From contig CAJJDP010000044.1 in the NCBI GenBank assembly GCA_905182995.1, forward strand, positions 71,060 through 135,059: 64,000 bases of DNA, written 5' to 3'. Below the pieces are notes generated by a model that saw nothing but the letters and a program-made list of their open reading frames with translations, ran no database searches and was not told the DNA's origin. Position numbers and translations under genes: made by a program. This document shows, piece after piece, positions 30,564-43,289 of the stretch. Position 1 is the stretch's first letter; every line of letters begins with the position of its first letter. The stretch is from Paramecium octaurelia (Eukaryota > Ciliophora > Oligohymenophorea > Peniculida > Parameciidae).

Positions 30564-32806
30564 ATGAAACCTAATTCTGAGATTCTTTTATGTTAGATGT
30601 ACTAGCTGGGACCAGATAAATGGAATTATGTAGATATTGGTTATACTCATATCAATTCGAAGGTAAGAGGTTTAGAGTAGACAATAATAGAACGAATTGA
30701 TTTTACTGCAGAAGGACACGAGTCAGGAAGTGATAGTTGTTCCAATAAAGTAGGAGAATGAGTTTTGCTTTGATTAAGGTATGGATAAAATTTAAAGTGT
30801 AATAGAAGAAGCAATCTAATTCCATTGTGGTTAGGATTATGCCTTGAGTTTTCAGAGTAGAGAAGGAGCAATGGGAGTTTGGGCTCGTATTCAAAACATT
30901 TTGGTGGAGAATGAGGCTGAAGATTAAGATTCAATATCATTGACACCCGTTTCTGAAACAAATTTGGAGTCCATTTTGGATACAATGAATACCATGATAG
31001 CATACGGTTCTCAATCAAAGTAAATGTTGTTGAGTTATTTGATCAATAAGAAAGTAAAAAGTGATATTGAGTGTGATAGGAATATTTCGATAAGCTTATA
31101 AAATTGTTCCAATAGTTGGAGAAGGACAGCAATATCAATTTGTTATAAACAATGTGTTAGATTGTGAAGAATGTATGAATATATATTGATTGTGATTAGA
31201 TAGTAACAGTGGCAGAACATGAATTATTTTAAATAATCTTGAACGATTAGAATTATTTATTCATTTTTGGTGCATTAGAATGTATGTTATTTGTAGATTA
31301 AATGTTATTAGATGATACTGAGATGAACAAGAAGAATTTCGTGCCCCACCGTTAGTATTTAGAGAAACATGCGTAATTCTTGCAAGTAGTCCAAATAAAG
31401 AGTAAAGAGCGACTTAAAACCATTCATTTCATATATCGGCTGCAGTACTTGCGCGATTGTGGTTTGGCCTACTACATCGACGAGTGCCAGTTGATGTTCA
31501 TAAAGATAGTTTTAACGTAATCAAAATCATGATAGATTATAAAGAGTTGTTATGTTGACCTCTTTAAGTACATCGAAAATTCGAAGGATTTTTTGATAGA
31601 AGTCATAGACAAATTGAGAAATTTCAATTTCTTAGCTTTGAGATTCCTTTGCGAGATTTGTTCAGTCTTTAAAGAATTTCCAGATGTATAACATAGATTC
31701 ATTATTACTAGTTGAATAAAGTAGTCATCTATTAGAAACTCAGTGAATACGGATTGTATGAGATAATTGAAGATTACATGAACGATTCTCTAAAGGGATT
31801 TGAGAAGTACAAAGCCAAATTAAAGAAACTCAAATTGAAGATATCTGTAATATATATTCACAATATCATTAAAGGATGATGTGTTTACTAAGATACCAAA
31901 TATGATATTAGAATTGTTAATAGTGTGTTTACAGCATTGTCCCAACTATTTCAGATAATATGTTATCAGTGAACATCAATAGGTTCTGAAATATCCATTG
32001 TTCAACATTATTGTGGAGAATGCTTTCTAAAATGAATTATATATGGAGGCATTGAAGTTGATGATCGACAATAACTCAGAAGAGTAGAATGAAACTATGG
32101 ATTTATTTTTACTGCAATTCTATCCAAAAATCACAGCTTAAATCTCACATACAGCCAATAAAGAATACAAATAGCAATTTTTAGAGATCACCTTAGGGTT
32201 GGTCAGAGCCATGAAACCATAGGTGAAGGAGGCAGTGATATTAAATTAAGTGGCATTGAAAGTGGGCTTTATTTTGTAAGAAAACTAAAAGCTATTGTAA
32301 ACTAAGTGTTTGCAGATAATTAAACTGATATGTCTGTCTAGAGATGATGACATCAACAATGAGATTATAATGATAATCCCTAATTTAATTAATGTTATTT
32401 TAGCATATAAGGGGTTGAGGGAAAACCTGATATTTTCTTAATAATTAGAAATAATAAAAATAATATATGAAGGGATAAGTTAAAAATTGATTACATCATT
32501 AGTAAGATTTTTATTAATAACTAATAGGAAGATGAATTAAAGAGAAGAGAAAATCAACCAAATTATCAAAGAATACATGAGATTTTCAAGAATCTAAAAA
32601 ATAATTGCATGAAATAATAATTCAGTTCATAACCGTAATCATAAAGCCAAATGTAATCGAGATACAATGTGGTAGTAGATGATGAGATGGATCTATTCAT
32701 ATCAGTTCAGGGACACAGCAGCCCTCATCTTGTTAAACAATAAAAGAGGACTTAGGATCATGAGGAGGAGGTAGATTTAATAACTAAGAAAATTAAGATT
32801 GATTGA
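30564..32806 (+). CDS. protein phosphatase 4 regulatory subunit 3 (SMEK/PSY2)
   Basis: Targets the PP4 catalytic subunit to substrates in DNA repair and signalling. The N-terminal PH-like domain reads MYQLGPDKWNYVDIGYTHIN, aligning to the family's VYVLNEDQQWDDRGTGHVS. It is followed by ...LSFQSREGAMGVWARIQNIL (family [20 protein letters not shown]). A large ARM-like helical region follows, with HIDECQLMFIKIVL-type helices and NYFRYYVISEHQQVLKYPLF, matching the SMEK central domain. An acidic/Ser-rich tail ends KKIKID before TGA 32804-32806. Several 20-30 nt introns are needed in the 5' half. Roughly 700 residues, near the family norm. Confidence 0.75.
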
Positions 32807-32877
32807 ATTGAACAATATAACATAGAACAACATAAAATAATCTATATATATATATATTTATGCACTATTTTATGCAA

Positions 32878-33614
32878 TCATTAAATTGAACATTTTCCGC
32901 TTGCATCAGCATTTTCATTCGAATTACTCTTTCTTTGATTTCCAGATTAAGTTTTAGCTGGTCCTGAAGTTTGAGATGTTTATTGTGGGAATTTCTTTTT
33001 CATGGCTTGTTTAATGGCCTCTAAAAATATTTATTTTATATTGGTTCCATTGAGTGCACTGCATTCAATGTACTTGCATCCTAGATCTGAAACCACTTTT
33101 TAGGCTATGTTAAATGTAACAAAGTTATTCTCATTAACATTTTCTGTTGGTCTCATATCAATTTTATTTCCTATAAATATCTTGGGAGCATTAGGTTGAT
33201 CTGCTTGCAATTCAGGATACCACTAATACAATTGATCAAATTCGGTTACTTTTTTAATCGCATTTTAAAATGAACTCGGCTCATCTACTGAAAATGTAAT
33301 TAAAAACACATCGCTTTAAGGGTAACTGATAGATCTCAATTATTTATATTCCTCCTGTCCTGCTGTATCCCTTCGTTATTAATATAAATTTAGAATACCA
33401 TAAATTAAGGTTTACCATTTTGTTCTCATATAACACTTAAGCACAATAATTCTCAAAAATAGTTGGCACATAATCAGTCGGAAATTTGTCCTCAGTGTAT
33501 CTATTATTAGTCTCCTCCTATTTACCTTATCAAAATGCATGTCTTCCCAACACTACCATCCCCCACAACGACTAATTTGATAGAAATTGCTGAATTGGCT
33601 TAATTATTATTCAT
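32878..33614 (-). CDS. Rho/Rac-family small GTPase with CaaX box CSIQ
   Basis: A GTP switch expected to act on actin or membrane traffic. It starts MNNNQANSAISIKLVVVGDG. Motifs are G1 GDGSVGKTC, effector YVPTIFENY (Rac: YIPTVFDNY), G3 WDTAGQEEYKQLR, G4 IGNKID and G5 ECSAL. G4 reads NKID rather than the Rho-typical KLDL. The Rho insert helix region after IGNKIDMRP looks shortened. Two introns, about 25 and 28 nt, interrupt ILIR|YTED and LNLW|DTAG. The protein ends GKCSIQ and then TGA (32880-32878); the last Gln is a TAA codon, so the prenylation box CSIQ exists only under the ciliate code. The ATG overlaps the stop of the upstream SAM-FHA gene, and an intron could fuse the two. Confidence 0.85.
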
Positions 33615-34793
33615 TTAATATTATTTATATTACACAAATAAATTTTTTCATACCCAAGTCTAAATTGTCTATCTTAAGTTAACTTTACTCTCTCACTGCA
33701 CTACCCTTGTTCACTCAATCTAACCCAAACTCCATTTCTACTACCCATGTCCTCCAAAATCAATCCATCATTTGTGTAACTAAATTAGGCATGAACACCA
33801 GACAAATGCTAACTCCATACATATCATAATTACCGTATCCATCCTAAATTGATCTAACTACCTCCCAAACTTCAAACAATTCTGATTCTTAACTAATTAG
33901 AACGAAAACTTTTGATTCTTCTGCACTCCCTCTACCACTCTCAATACGACATCACATTATTGATTACTGCAATTCATCTACTCTATTTTGTACTGCATGC
34001 TTCCCATATGTAAGATCAATCCCAATCTCATCAATGAAGGTTGCATCAACAATACGAAAGTCCCAGAAGTACTACCAGTATCTTTCAAATAAAAATTCTT
34101 TGTCTTCTGATCAAATTCAACCAGACAATGATTTCTACTCACATAATCTTCACTCAACACCAAAGTATTCTCTGGGTTTCTTCCAATACTAAGTCCCTTT
34201 TCTGACACACTCACCTTCTAATTATCACCTATGCAAACCAGTTCAATAGTATGCATGGATTCAGTCTACTTAATTTAGTTTGGGTAGGATGGAATCTTAG
34301 TGGCTTCTAGATTTTGTTTTGGCTACTTTAATATCTGAGGGGCTTCTACTACTTTCATTGATTCTACCAATTCAACCTTGTGATTATCTTGGAAGCTATC
34401 TCTTCTTGGTTTGAAATCATTTAATCTTTAGATTGGAGTATAGTCGAGATTTTCCTTGTTCACAATCTGTTTGCTTGCAATTGACCATTCACTTTAACCG
34501 ACGTTGTTTCTAACAAATTATTTATATTCGATGAATCCATTTTGAATCCATTATAAAATCTTCTTCTTTTTCACATTTGAGCTGATACCCAATTCATTCA
34601 AATCGTCATCATTTAACACTTCCAAACAAGCCCCATCAATTGCATTTCTTTCTATCATATAACATTATCAAGCATTACAAAAAACATCTGATAAATCCTG
34701 TAATCCAATAAATTCCAACCACGATTCAACATCGCATTGAGTCCATCTACGAGGTTCCTTTGGAATCACACTAAATAATTTCTGATAATCCAT
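33611..34793 (-). CDS. SAM domain plus two FHA domains protein
   Basis: A predicted phosphothreonine-reading scaffold. It starts MDYQKLFSVIPKEPRRW at 34793. A SAM domain (residues about 15-85: WTQCDVESWLEFIGLQDL...NELGISSNVKKKKILQWI) is split by a 27-nt intron. After a linker comes FHA-1 with the conserved GRNPEN, SEDYVSRNHCLVEF and DTGSTSGTFV. A 25-nt intron near 33825-33849 then leads into FHA-2 with LSGVHAQFSY and LEDMGSRNGVWVRL, preceded by LKFGRQLDQFRMD. Both FHA domains keep the R, S/GxH and SxNG residues for phospho-Thr binding. The frame ends at TGA 33613-33611, which overlaps the ATG of the Rho gene (33614-33612). A possible 35-nt intron there would instead continue in frame into the GTPase. 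Confidence 0.8.
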
Positions 34794-34938
34794 TAAATTT
34801 AAATTTAAATTATATATTTATAAATTAACAATCACAAGGTTTAATTATTCATCTTTCCCAATGTTAATTTTGCTAAATATAAATATTGTATTGTTATTCT
34901 TCCTATTCCTTATGTATTATTCCACTATGATTATCATT

Positions 34939-36129
34939 ATGTTTAGAATCAAAGATACTAATTTTTGTTATTAGAAATAGTATCAAGCAGATTTGTAATT
35001 TTCAAAGGGGCTAAACAAATTTTATAGTAATCTAAGAACTTAGTACTTATAAGATGAATGCATCAAATAAAATTAGTTGAAATAATACTTAAAAATTTTT
35101 CTTTTCAATAGGTAATCTAATTGGTTAGATTAAATGATGAACCCTTTATTCTTATTTAAATATTTGTTATATTATTATAAAACTATTCTATATTGGAATC
35201 CTTTCATATTTGTGAGACAAAAAATGAAATTTTAACTAAATATTGATTTCAGAAAACTAAAGTTCAAGTTCAATTCTTAGATGGAAATAATATGCTGTTA
35301 TTCTCTTTTTATTAATCTTATATAATTAATAGACTCATTGAATAATAGATCAATTATTATTAGGTATAGGAATCATTAAATAATTTTCTATGAACTAAAT
35401 TTTATTTAATATGATAATAATATTTTATTTGAAATAGAAGATGATTAGTATTATGAGAGCAGTTTATTAGAATATTTAGTATAATAATCATAATAAATTC
35501 GAAATACTTATTCATCATTATCAATATAATTAAAGTTAATGATATTTTCAATTTTCAAATTTCGCTTTGGCACAATATAAACAAATTTCCCAAAGCTTTC
35601 ATTCAAAGTGTTAGATTTTCAGACAATGAAGGAAAGAAATCCAACCCTTATTTCTGACTCTGATATTCAAACATTATGTAAGATGCATTCATTGAATTCA
35701 ACATGGAAGATCGTAAATTATTAATACTAAATAGACTCCATAAAAATTATATAGGGAGATCAAATTTAACAATTTCAAGGAAGCCTTTTCCTTTATGAAT
35801 TAAGTAGCTATTTTTTCAGAGCAAATAGATCGTATTACAATATTCTAATCTTAGATCATCCTGATTGGGAAAATGTATATAACTTAGTTAAGATTAATCT
35901 GAATACTCACGATATTGGAGGTATTTCAATTAAAGACATCTTCTTGGCTTATGCAATAGTAATAATAAGTGTTATTATTTAGGATACAATAGCAATGAAT
36001 GTTAGAGTGAAATCTGCAGAATCAACCAATGACACTCGTATTTTGGAGGTAGCCAAAATTGCAGAATCTTGGAATTTAAATTTTGATCAATTTCATAGAA
36101 TGATTGAAACAGATTCTAGATAAATATGA
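34939..36129 (+). CDS. hypothetical protein, 396 residues
   Basis: A single open frame of 397 codons with TAA/TAG read as Gln, from [20 protein letters not shown] to TDSRQI-TGA. No intron is required, although 24 nt at about 35957-35980 (GTAATA...TTTAG) could be an in-frame one. The N-terminal half is rich in Tyr, Phe, Ile and Asn; the C-terminal part ([20 protein letters not shown], then [17 protein letters not shown]) looks like a folded helical domain. No family is recognised. Its stop lies 24 bp from the stop of the convergent trichocyst gene. Confidence 0.5.
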
Positions 36130-36153
36130 ATATTTTATATGAATATGATGATT

Positions 36154-37324
36154 TCATTCTGACAACTTTTGATTGATGTATTCAATTAATCTATCAACGA
36201 TATCGATTTCAGTTTATCTAAATTAGAATGTGTAGATTACCTACTAACTTTTTGATTACTGTATTCTTGGTCTTCCAACTCATTGATTCTGGTGGCATCT
36301 TAAATATTTAATTAGGTGACTTCAACAATAGCATTAGAAATATTGATTAATCCATCTAATTCGTTTAATCTTGATTAGATTTCCTTGAGTCTGTTATTAG
36401 CAGTGGCCAAAGAAACTTATAAGGTTTGCTTTTCATTTCTCAAATCATCACCCAATCTAGTAAGATTGTCAACTTGAGTCTTATGGTTGGCTTCTAATTA
36501 ATCTTGACCTTCTTATAATGCAGTGATCAATCTAGCCACCAAACTCAAGACATTGTTCAAGGTTTCTGGGTTGACTTTTGTTGTCATTTCAGCCAATCCT
36601 TCAATGATTGGTTGGAATAAGGTCAAGGAACTTTTCTTTGTGTGAGCTTCTAAGATCTCTTTGATCTTCTAAAAGTTCTCTTTGGTTTAAATCAAATTGC
36701 TCTTTGTGTCTTAACTACAAATTTAAAAAACTCTGATACGTTAATTGAATTAATGATGCTCCTTCACCTCTTAAATTTAACAACAATCTTTGAGCTTCTT
36801 TACAAGCAAGAATTGCATCGCTATAATCTTAATATTTAGCTGCAAAATCTGTGTTCTCAGCATCTAATCTACCTTAGGCATCACCACTTCCTCTGCCATT
36901 TCTGTCTAATGCAGCTTAATCTATGAAATGATATTCTGTGTACAGTACCTTCCTTTACTCTTGTTTACAATGTGCTCAATTCATTGGTTAAACTTGATTG
37001 TTCTTATCTTTGATTGTCAAGATCTTATTAAGCTTATTCAAGTGTGGCTTGGAGTTTGGCCAAATCAACTTAGCTTCTTCTTGTGAATGTTGCGCTTTCT
37101 TAATCTTGTAATTATGTCAAGGCAATCAATTCATCCTTAATTTATTATAAGAGCTATTTTAATTCATTTAATGATCCTCCTGTTTTCATGTTGACACTCA
37201 CTAAGTTAATCATAGATGAACCAAAGGGATGGTCTCCATATCCTGAAAGTCTTTCTTTCAATTCAGAAACTGTGGTTGCCTAAATGCAGGCAATCAAAAC
37301 AACAACCAACAAAGCTGATTTCAT
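36154..37324 (-). CDS. trichocyst matrix protein (TMP family)
   Basis: A secreted structural protein that crystallises in trichocysts, the exocytotic darts of Paramecium. It starts with a signal peptide MKSALLVVVLIACIQATTV, then a short region with GYGDHPFGSSMINL. It continues as a long alpha-helical chain (LAKLQATLEQAQQDLDNQR; DNLTRLGDDLRNEKQTLQVS; LKEIQSRLNELDGLI) ending EIDIVDRLIEYINQKLSE before TGA 36156-36154. Introns of about 28 nt near 36926-36953 and 23 nt near 36224-36246 are needed, plus probably one near 36700. Size (about 370 residues) and order fit TMP precursors, which are cut by proteases during maturation. Family assignment rests on the signal peptide plus coiled design. Confidence 0.7.
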
Positions 37325-37760
37325 ATATTATTAATAAAAAATCAAAAAACAGAAAAACGAATATTATCTCAATCACAAATATTACTTCACTCAAATCATT
37401 TTTTAAATCCTTAACTCCCCATTTTTCATTTAATCCCTCTTCTTCTTTCATAATTTCATCAAGCTCAATATATTTTTCACATTCCAAGATGTCATCACTT
37501 AAAATTTGAAATGATTTTATATCAATATTAAAGATACTGTTAGGTATCATACTTTTGTTATCTTAATATTATATAATAACATCATTCTATCTGAATCCAA
37601 CAAGTTCTATTTGATCACTATTGTTGTTCAAATTATCAAGAGTGTCTTCTAACTCAAGATTATTATAAATTGAATACTGATTATTATAATGGCTTAATAA
37701 TAGATAGTGCAGAGATAATGGGAAAAATGAAGTTTAACTAAATGCCGGCTTCTTAGTAGT
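37263..37760 (-). CDS. uncertain ORF overlapping the start of the trichocyst gene
   Basis: A frame free of TGA runs from about 37760 to TGA at 37263 and includes VLDELMKEEE-like acidic protein sequence (ILECEKYIELDEIMKEEEGL) and then a hydrophobic run (VIFVIEIIFVFLFFDFLLI). The upstream part (LELEDTLDNLNNNSDQIELV) also looks coding, but no convincing ATG is seen. It overlaps the first 62 bp of the trichocyst gene in another frame. It may be a small real gene whose last exon is misread, or a remnant. Confidence 0.3.
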
Positions 37761-37855
37761 AGATTTGAATAGAAATAATAAGTTTCATAGAATAATGATA
37801 AAAAGGAAGAAGAAGAATGCAAATTATATATTATATGATATTATTTTATTTATTA

Positions 37856-40318
37856 TCAATCATTACGCATAGGTGTTTGATAATTGATGTATGGAGATTG
37901 ATATCCTCGCATAACTGATTATTGACCACCTTCAAGATCATCCCAAACTCTTGTTGACATGCCTGGAGGATGTATTGGTGTTTTTCCAACTTGAAGATGG
38001 GAGTTGGAAGATTCAGATTTAATACATTCTAATGGGACTTTAACAACCATATTTTTAGCTGACAATTGGATTGTGGCAACTCTACTGGTGACCTCTTGGA
38101 CCATTCCTCTGTAAGATTACCATTGTCCTTTACGAATGGTAACCATCTATCCTCTTAGATTTTTCCAATCTTCATTGGGCATTTGGGATGTGGTGGTTCC
38201 GAAACCAGGTACTGTCTTTTAGGAGGAAGAGACTAGACCACAATTGTTGGCTTTTTCAATGATTACTCCTTGGGTGTTGTCAAATTTGCCATTGAATAGG
38301 AATAAATAATCTCTATACACATGTAGGACAGTTGCTTTATTATCTAGATGATAGTAGAAATAATAAATTACTTTTATAGAAACCATCCAATATGACTACT
38401 AGATCCTATTATCTGATGTCATTGCCATACATATTTTTGACCACATTGTTTTTAGTGATGATGGAGTTTCTGATGGCTAATTTGTTGATATTCTTGATTT
38501 GATTGGTTAAATCGAGGACACTGACCTCGTTATTGCTGATATTGAGGATACACCCGATATCGTTATCAATCAGACCGAACTTGACTAGATCGTTTCTCTT
38601 GAATCCTGGTTTCTATTGTCCAGCTCCAGCATCTGGATTCTCTTCGATTTCCATTTTTTTAATTACATTTTTTTATGATTGGAGATCTGAAATCAAGGCA
38701 TCAACAATTCTGCCAGCCTCAGTGGATATTTGAGCAGTCAAATCATCCAATTTGATGATGGTACCACTTAATCCAGTGTTGGGTCCAGAGACAATAGAAA
38801 CCTACTGATAAAGTTTGAAGGCCAATTTTGCCTAACTGATTTCTAGTTTATATTCATAATTCTTTTTCTCGTTATTGTTTTTATTTTTTACAGATTTAGT
38901 AATAATGAGTTTGTTTTCATCCTGGAGGATTTATGCAACCTTATATCTGGAAGGTTTGGCTTGATCTTGAGTGAGAGTGATGTAATCTCCGATTTGGATT
39001 TTGGATTTTTGTTCAACCACTTATTTCAAACTGGAATGAAGTTTTTAGAGGATCAACCTATAATCCTGAACATCGGGATAGAAGTATTATAAGTCTTCAA
39101 CAGTGGGTTTGATGTTGCCAGTCAGAACTTGATGAACTGGAAGTGTGATGATTTCAAATCCATCTTTCTTAGCAGAGGTCCATTCATCTCTAATGGTAGT
39201 ATAGAAGAATTGGGAGGTAGGTTCGTCATTGTCATCATTAATAGATTTCTTGGTCATTTATATAGGTATTTTGGGGCCACGAATGTATTTTCTTTGTTCT
39301 TGAAGATACTTGGCTCTTTTTAGGAACTTGAATTTGCTGCCTCTTTAGAAAGGCTCATTGTCTTCAATGGGTGGTTCACCTTCTTCCTCTTTCATTTGGA
39401 AGCGAGATTGATCTGCATTGGCATTATTCTTTTTGGAATTCTTCTTTTTATTTTCTTCTTCCTCTTCAAGGGATTTCATGAGTAATTTTTGTCTGGGCAC
39501 TACTTTGAGTTTGATAAGCTTTCGCTCTTGATCCACTTACATGACTCTGGCCAGATCTCCAGAGTAGATATTGTGTTGTCTAACTCTGACCCATTGGCCT
39601 TCATCAATGTCTATTTATTCGACTTCAGCAGGCTTGAACATGTTTGGACATTGTTCAGATTCGACCAATTCAGGTGGGGATTGTCTCACAATGGTCAGAC
39701 CTTCGATGGCTCTCATGACATGTTGTTCAAATTAGGCTTCGATGAATATGGCTGCTGGGAACTTTTTGAGTGCGAAGACTGAAACAATTTCAAGTGGGTT
39801 GGTGTCTATCAAGTGATTATGCTTAAACATGATTGAGGTCACAGCTTCCTGTTCTTTTCCCTTATTGCATGAAACACGCCAAAACTTTACTATAAATGAT
39901 TGAATACTTTGGGGTCTTTGAGACCTGGTTTTTCAATTTCGTCTTCAGATTTATCCACATCATCCCCTATTTATATGTCTTGATCTCCATATTGATATTT
40001 TTCTTCGATTTGCTTAACCACATCTTTGTGATGTCTTCTCTGGAGGGCCAATTCGTTGTACATCTGTTCTTGTTTTCCCTTAGTAATTTCTCCGCCTGAA
40101 TTGTCATCTGATTCATTGTCTGATGTTTCAGACGCCTCTGTGTCTATGAACTTCTGCTTATTCAATCTTGTCTTCTTCAAGTTCTTTTGTTTCTTGAGTT
40201 ACTTCTTGTTCTTTGACTACTTGAATTGTTCTGACTGTGAAGAATCTTCGAATGATTCAATGGAAGACTGACTTTTGTCATCCTAATCACTTCGATAATC
40301 GTCATTTTTTTAGCTCAT
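37856..40318 (-). CDS. SPT5: SPT5 transcription elongation factor
   Basis: The large DSIF subunit (with SPT4) that clamps RNA polymerase II. It starts MSQKNDDYRSDQDDKSQSSI with a long acidic, Ser/Lys-rich N-terminus (TEASETSDNESDDNSGGEI). A NGN domain follows (IFIEAQFEQHVMRAIEGL, then KPAEVEQIDIDEGQWVRVRQ), then KOW domains: NIYSGDLARVMQVDQ, VSIVSGPNTGLSGTIIKLDD, NDLVKFGLIDNDIGCILNIS and QMVTIRKGQWQSYRGMVQEV. The tail has the motifs KTPIHPPGMSTRVWDDLEGG and QSPYINYQTPMRND, a reduced version of the C-terminal repeats. Stop TGA 37858-37856. Roughly 780 residues with few short introns. SPT5 is also tied to genome rearrangement in Paramecium, where a development-specific paralogue exists; which paralogue this is cannot be told. 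Confidence 0.9.
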
Positions 40319-40361
40319 TAATTAAATTAATTAATCAAAAATATATTTACGACCTTTGAAG

Positions 40362-40620
40362 TCTCATTATTTGGAGGTTTTTAACAATCCCTAATGTATT
40401 TAAAAGTTTCGGAAATCTCATTATTTCAAGGTATTTACCAACATCTAATGTCCTTAAAAATTTAGAATTCTCTTTATTTGGAGGTTTTTAGCATTCTCTA
40501 TTGCGTTTAAATTTTTGAAGTCCCATTATTTTCAGGTTTTTATCAATTATACTGTAATATCAATTAGATGGAGTCTCACTATTTCAAGGTCTTTAACAAC
40601 ATCTATCACTCTAGTAGATC
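40362..40620. repeat. five-copy degenerate 53-bp tandem repeat
   Basis: Units begin at 40362, 40416, 40469, 40521 and 40574, so spacing is 52-54 bp. Each starts with TCTCATTATTT or a close variant, followed by AGGTnTTTA and a TCTAATG-like block about 25 bp later. It fills most of the 347-bp gap between SPT5 and the TyrRS stop. The period is near 18 codons, and the minus strand stays open with Leu/Lys-rich repeats, so a relic LRR-like coding repeat is possible. Confidence 0.75.
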
Positions 40621-40665
40621 TAGATGCAGTCAGAATTAAGAAACCATTGACATTTATCACATATA

Positions 40666-41938
40666 TCAAATAAATATTAATAATCTCACATCCCTTTTTC
40701 CAATCCTTAATAACATGTATTTATCATGCAACAATTGAGCCTACTCCAACGACTCCACCTTCTAATCATTAATTAGAATTCCTCCTTATTGTAATAATCT
40801 CCGAATTTCTGACTTCGATGATCTCAATCTCAATAACACCTCCATCAATTAATTCTCCTTCGGTACTCTTATCACTACATCCTTATCTATCTCCTCTGCC
40901 AACCTATCAAACTCTTATGCACTCATATTCAATAAGCGATCCCTCCTTAACCCATATAGTATCTAGTTCTTGTCAGCAGAATTCTCCTCTCCGTATATCA
41001 TCTTCATTAATTCATCACTCAAACACTTCTAAGCCACTCTCTTCTCTGGACTCTGCTTGTGCTGTTCCATTACACTATCAATGTGCTCCTCCTTTAAGAA
41101 GGTCAACATCAGTAAGAAATCCCTCATTGAATCATCTGCTAAATTCAACAAATACTATTTCATATTGTGTTTCGAACTCGCATCCAAAAACAATGCATTC
41201 CCTTCACTCTTCCCAAACTTCTACCCATTCTTGTCTGTCAACAAAGGAGTGGTTATCCCATACACCTACTTCTTGTATTATTTCTTTACGAAATCGCAGC
41301 CATTAGTAATATTACCCCACTAATCACTCCCTCCTATTTACAAAGTGCAATCGTATTTCTCATTCAAGTATGCGAAGTCGTAACTTTGTAAAATTGTATA
41401 GAAGAACTCAGTCAATGACAAACCATCATCACCACTGTTCAATCTCTTGTTTATGTGATCTTTATTTAATAGACTATTCATTCTGAATTATCTTCCCACT
41501 TTAGAAACAAAATCGATCAACTTGGTCTCCCTATAAAAATCCATATTGTCCAGGATTTGCAGTGGTTGTCCTATCTTCGCATGATTAGCAATATTCCCAT
41601 AAACACTTTCCAACTATTTTCTAATTTTCTCTAAATTATCGTGGATCACAACCAAATCTGGCTCCTTTCGTTCTTCCATCTTAAAACTGGGGTCACCCAA
41701 TTACACAGTGGCTCCTCCTACTATTGCTATGGGTTTGAAGCCTAATTAGGCTAGACGTGCCAAATTCAGGATAGACACCAAGTTGCCCAAATGCAATGAA
41801 TGAGCTGTAGGGTCGAATCCACAATAGACACTCCCTGAGACTGGGATGCTGGGGGCTGTGGCTTAATAGAGTAGTTTGCGAGCTGTTAGAGCACTCAGAA
41901 CTGAACATTAATAGTATTAAGGCCTGATTCTTGATAGC

Positions 41939-41940
<2 letters not shown>
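40666..41940 (-). CDS. tyrosyl-tRNA synthetase, bacterial/mitochondrial type
   Basis: Charges tRNA-Tyr; the sequence type suggests a mitochondrial role. 424 residues, no intron. Class I motifs: YCGFDPTAHSLHLGNL (the HIGH equivalent is HLGN), GGATVQLGDPS, tyrosine and tRNA-binding LQIGGSDQWGNIT and the KMSKS equivalent KFGKSEGN. The C-terminal S4 domain reads SKSEIRRLLQQGGILINDQK. The N-terminus (MLSRIRPQYYQCSVLSALTA) is basic and lacks acids, fitting a mitochondrial targeting peptide. Stop TGA 40668-40666. The start codon (41940-41938) shares two bases with the start of the divergent kinase gene. Confidence 0.93.
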
Positions 41941-43272
<1,332 letters not shown>

Positions 43273-43289
43273 TGTGTTTGTTATTAATA

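Noticed and set aside
30647-31018. Minus-strand ORFs of 123 and 63 residues
   Set aside because: They are antisense to the PP4R3 gene and look low-complexity.
38503-40271. Several plus-strand ORFs of 60-100 residues
   Set aside because: They are antisense shadows of SPT5, which has recognisable NGN and KOW domains on the minus strand.
40818-41306. Plus-strand ORFs of 162, 88 and 74 residues
   Set aside because: They lie antisense to the TyrRS gene, whose motifs are clear, and have no domains of their own.
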